Positions 5,864 to 5,989 of a DNA stretch of 5,989 nt are shown here, in pieces. The notes below the pieces were generated by a model, which ran no database searches, was not told the origin of the DNA, and saw nothing but the letters and a program-made list of their open reading frames with translations. Every line of letters begins with the position of its first letter. The first letter of the stretch is position 1. The translations under genes and the position numbers were made by a program. Origin of the DNA: Candidatus Bathycorpusculum sp. (GTDB taxonomy: Archaea > Thermoproteota > Bathyarchaeia > Bathyarchaeales > Bathycorpusculaceae); NCBI GenBank assembly GCA_009779045.1, contig WREZ01000082.1, positions 1 through 5,989 of the forward strand, in the 5' to 3' direction.

Positions 5864-5871
5864 TTTTATAG
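5864..5871 (-). promoter_or_regulatory. Possible minus-strand TATA box, no gene assigned
   Basis: The minus strand reads CTATAAAA. Downstream there is only a six-codon frame (ATG at 5794) with an AGGTTGGTG stretch before it. It could drive a non-coding transcript through 5840-5650, but nothing else supports that. Confidence 0.2.
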
Positions 5872-5890
5872 CAGTTTAACTTTTAGTTAA

Positions 5891-5898
5891 CTATATAT
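5891..5898 (+). promoter_or_regulatory. Possible TATA box for the right-edge gene
   Basis: CTATATAT on the plus strand lies about 21-31 bases before the GTG codons at 5919 and 5922, the spacing expected for a leaderless archaeal transcript. Confidence 0.35.
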
Positions 5899-5918
5899 CT
5901 AGCGGTGTGTATTGTTAC

Positions 5919-5989
5919 GTGGTGTTTGTACTGCCCAACCCCACTTCAAAAGAAATAAGAGAAAAAATAATCCAACACAAACAAAACAA
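5919..5989 (+). CDS. 5' end of a gene leaving at the right edge, possibly a transposase (partial)
   Basis: A plus-strand frame is open from 5880 to the window end. Possible starts are GTG at 5919 or 5922, with GGTG at 5904-5907 as a weak ribosome binding site and a TATA match at 5891-5898. The visible residues include LPNPTSKEIREKIIQHKQN, which resembles the beginning of the helix-turn-helix region of IS630-type transposases, where a charged REKII helix is followed by the recognition domain. Only 23 codons are inside the window and the diagnostic helix-turn-helix lies beyond it, so the family call is a guess. An overlapping minus-strand open frame (5988-5899) is less convincing. Confidence 0.4.
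   Translation, partial: MVFVLPNPTSKEIREKIIQHKQN

Noticed and set aside
5899..5988. Minus-strand open frame at the right edge with a hydrophobic stretch (GLFFLLFLLKWGW)
   Set aside because: It is antisense to the better supported plus-strand start, and T-rich DNA readily encodes hydrophobic runs. It cannot be fully excluded as a gene end.
5320..5989. tRNA gene or CRISPR array in the gene-poor right end
   Set aside because: No T-loop GGTTCRAATCC-type sequence with matching stems and no regularly spaced repeats; the repeats seen are one inverted pair and one direct pair.

Overview
The window reads as low-GC archaeal DNA. The main support is an archaeal/eukaryotic-type Trm1 tRNA (guanine-26) dimethyltransferase, archaeal-style TATA boxes 20-30 bases ahead of several starts, and weak or absent Shine-Dalgarno sequences. 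A Bathyarchaeia-like lineage is my best guess for the host, but that is inference from family recognition and not proven by the sequence.

Layout, left to right. Positions 3-83 (+) look like the last codons of a gene entering from the left, followed by a T8 tract. Facing it is a minus-strand IS1-family transposase fragment (80-433) that keeps the zinc finger, helix-turn-helix and first catalytic motif but stops where the DDE domain should continue. Positions 434-603 hold no gene. Four minus-strand genes then follow in transcription order trm1 (3969-2752), proC (about 2688-1867), a HAD-family hydrolase (1848-1162) and a stand-alone RarA/MgsA C-terminal-domain protein (1137-604). Gaps are 24 bp or less between the last three and 63-81 bp between trm1 and proC depending on the proC start, so this is a plausible operon. 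Upstream, separated by about 210 bp, is a minus-strand membrane acyltransferase (5260-4184). The last 670 bp is nearly gene-free. It contains a long imperfect palindrome (arms 5389-5499 and 5509-5618, possibly extending to 5365-5647), a dispersed 21-22-bp direct repeat, candidate TATA boxes, and at the right edge the start of a plus-strand gene whose first residues resemble a transposase helix-turn-helix.

Functionally the core genes are housekeeping: tRNA modification, the last step of proline synthesis, and a small phosphatase-type hydrolase. They share a probable transcript with a protein that looks like the C-terminal half of the replication-repair ATPase RarA without its motor. No defence system, CRISPR array, rRNA or tRNA was seen. 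Mobile-element traces lie at both edges (IS1-like left, possible IS630-like and foldback element right).

The most unusual signals are the 230-bp foldback element and a strong change in synonymous codon choice along single genes: T/G-ending codons dominate at the 5' ends and A/C-ending codons at the 3' ends of several genes, with the HAD gene reversed.
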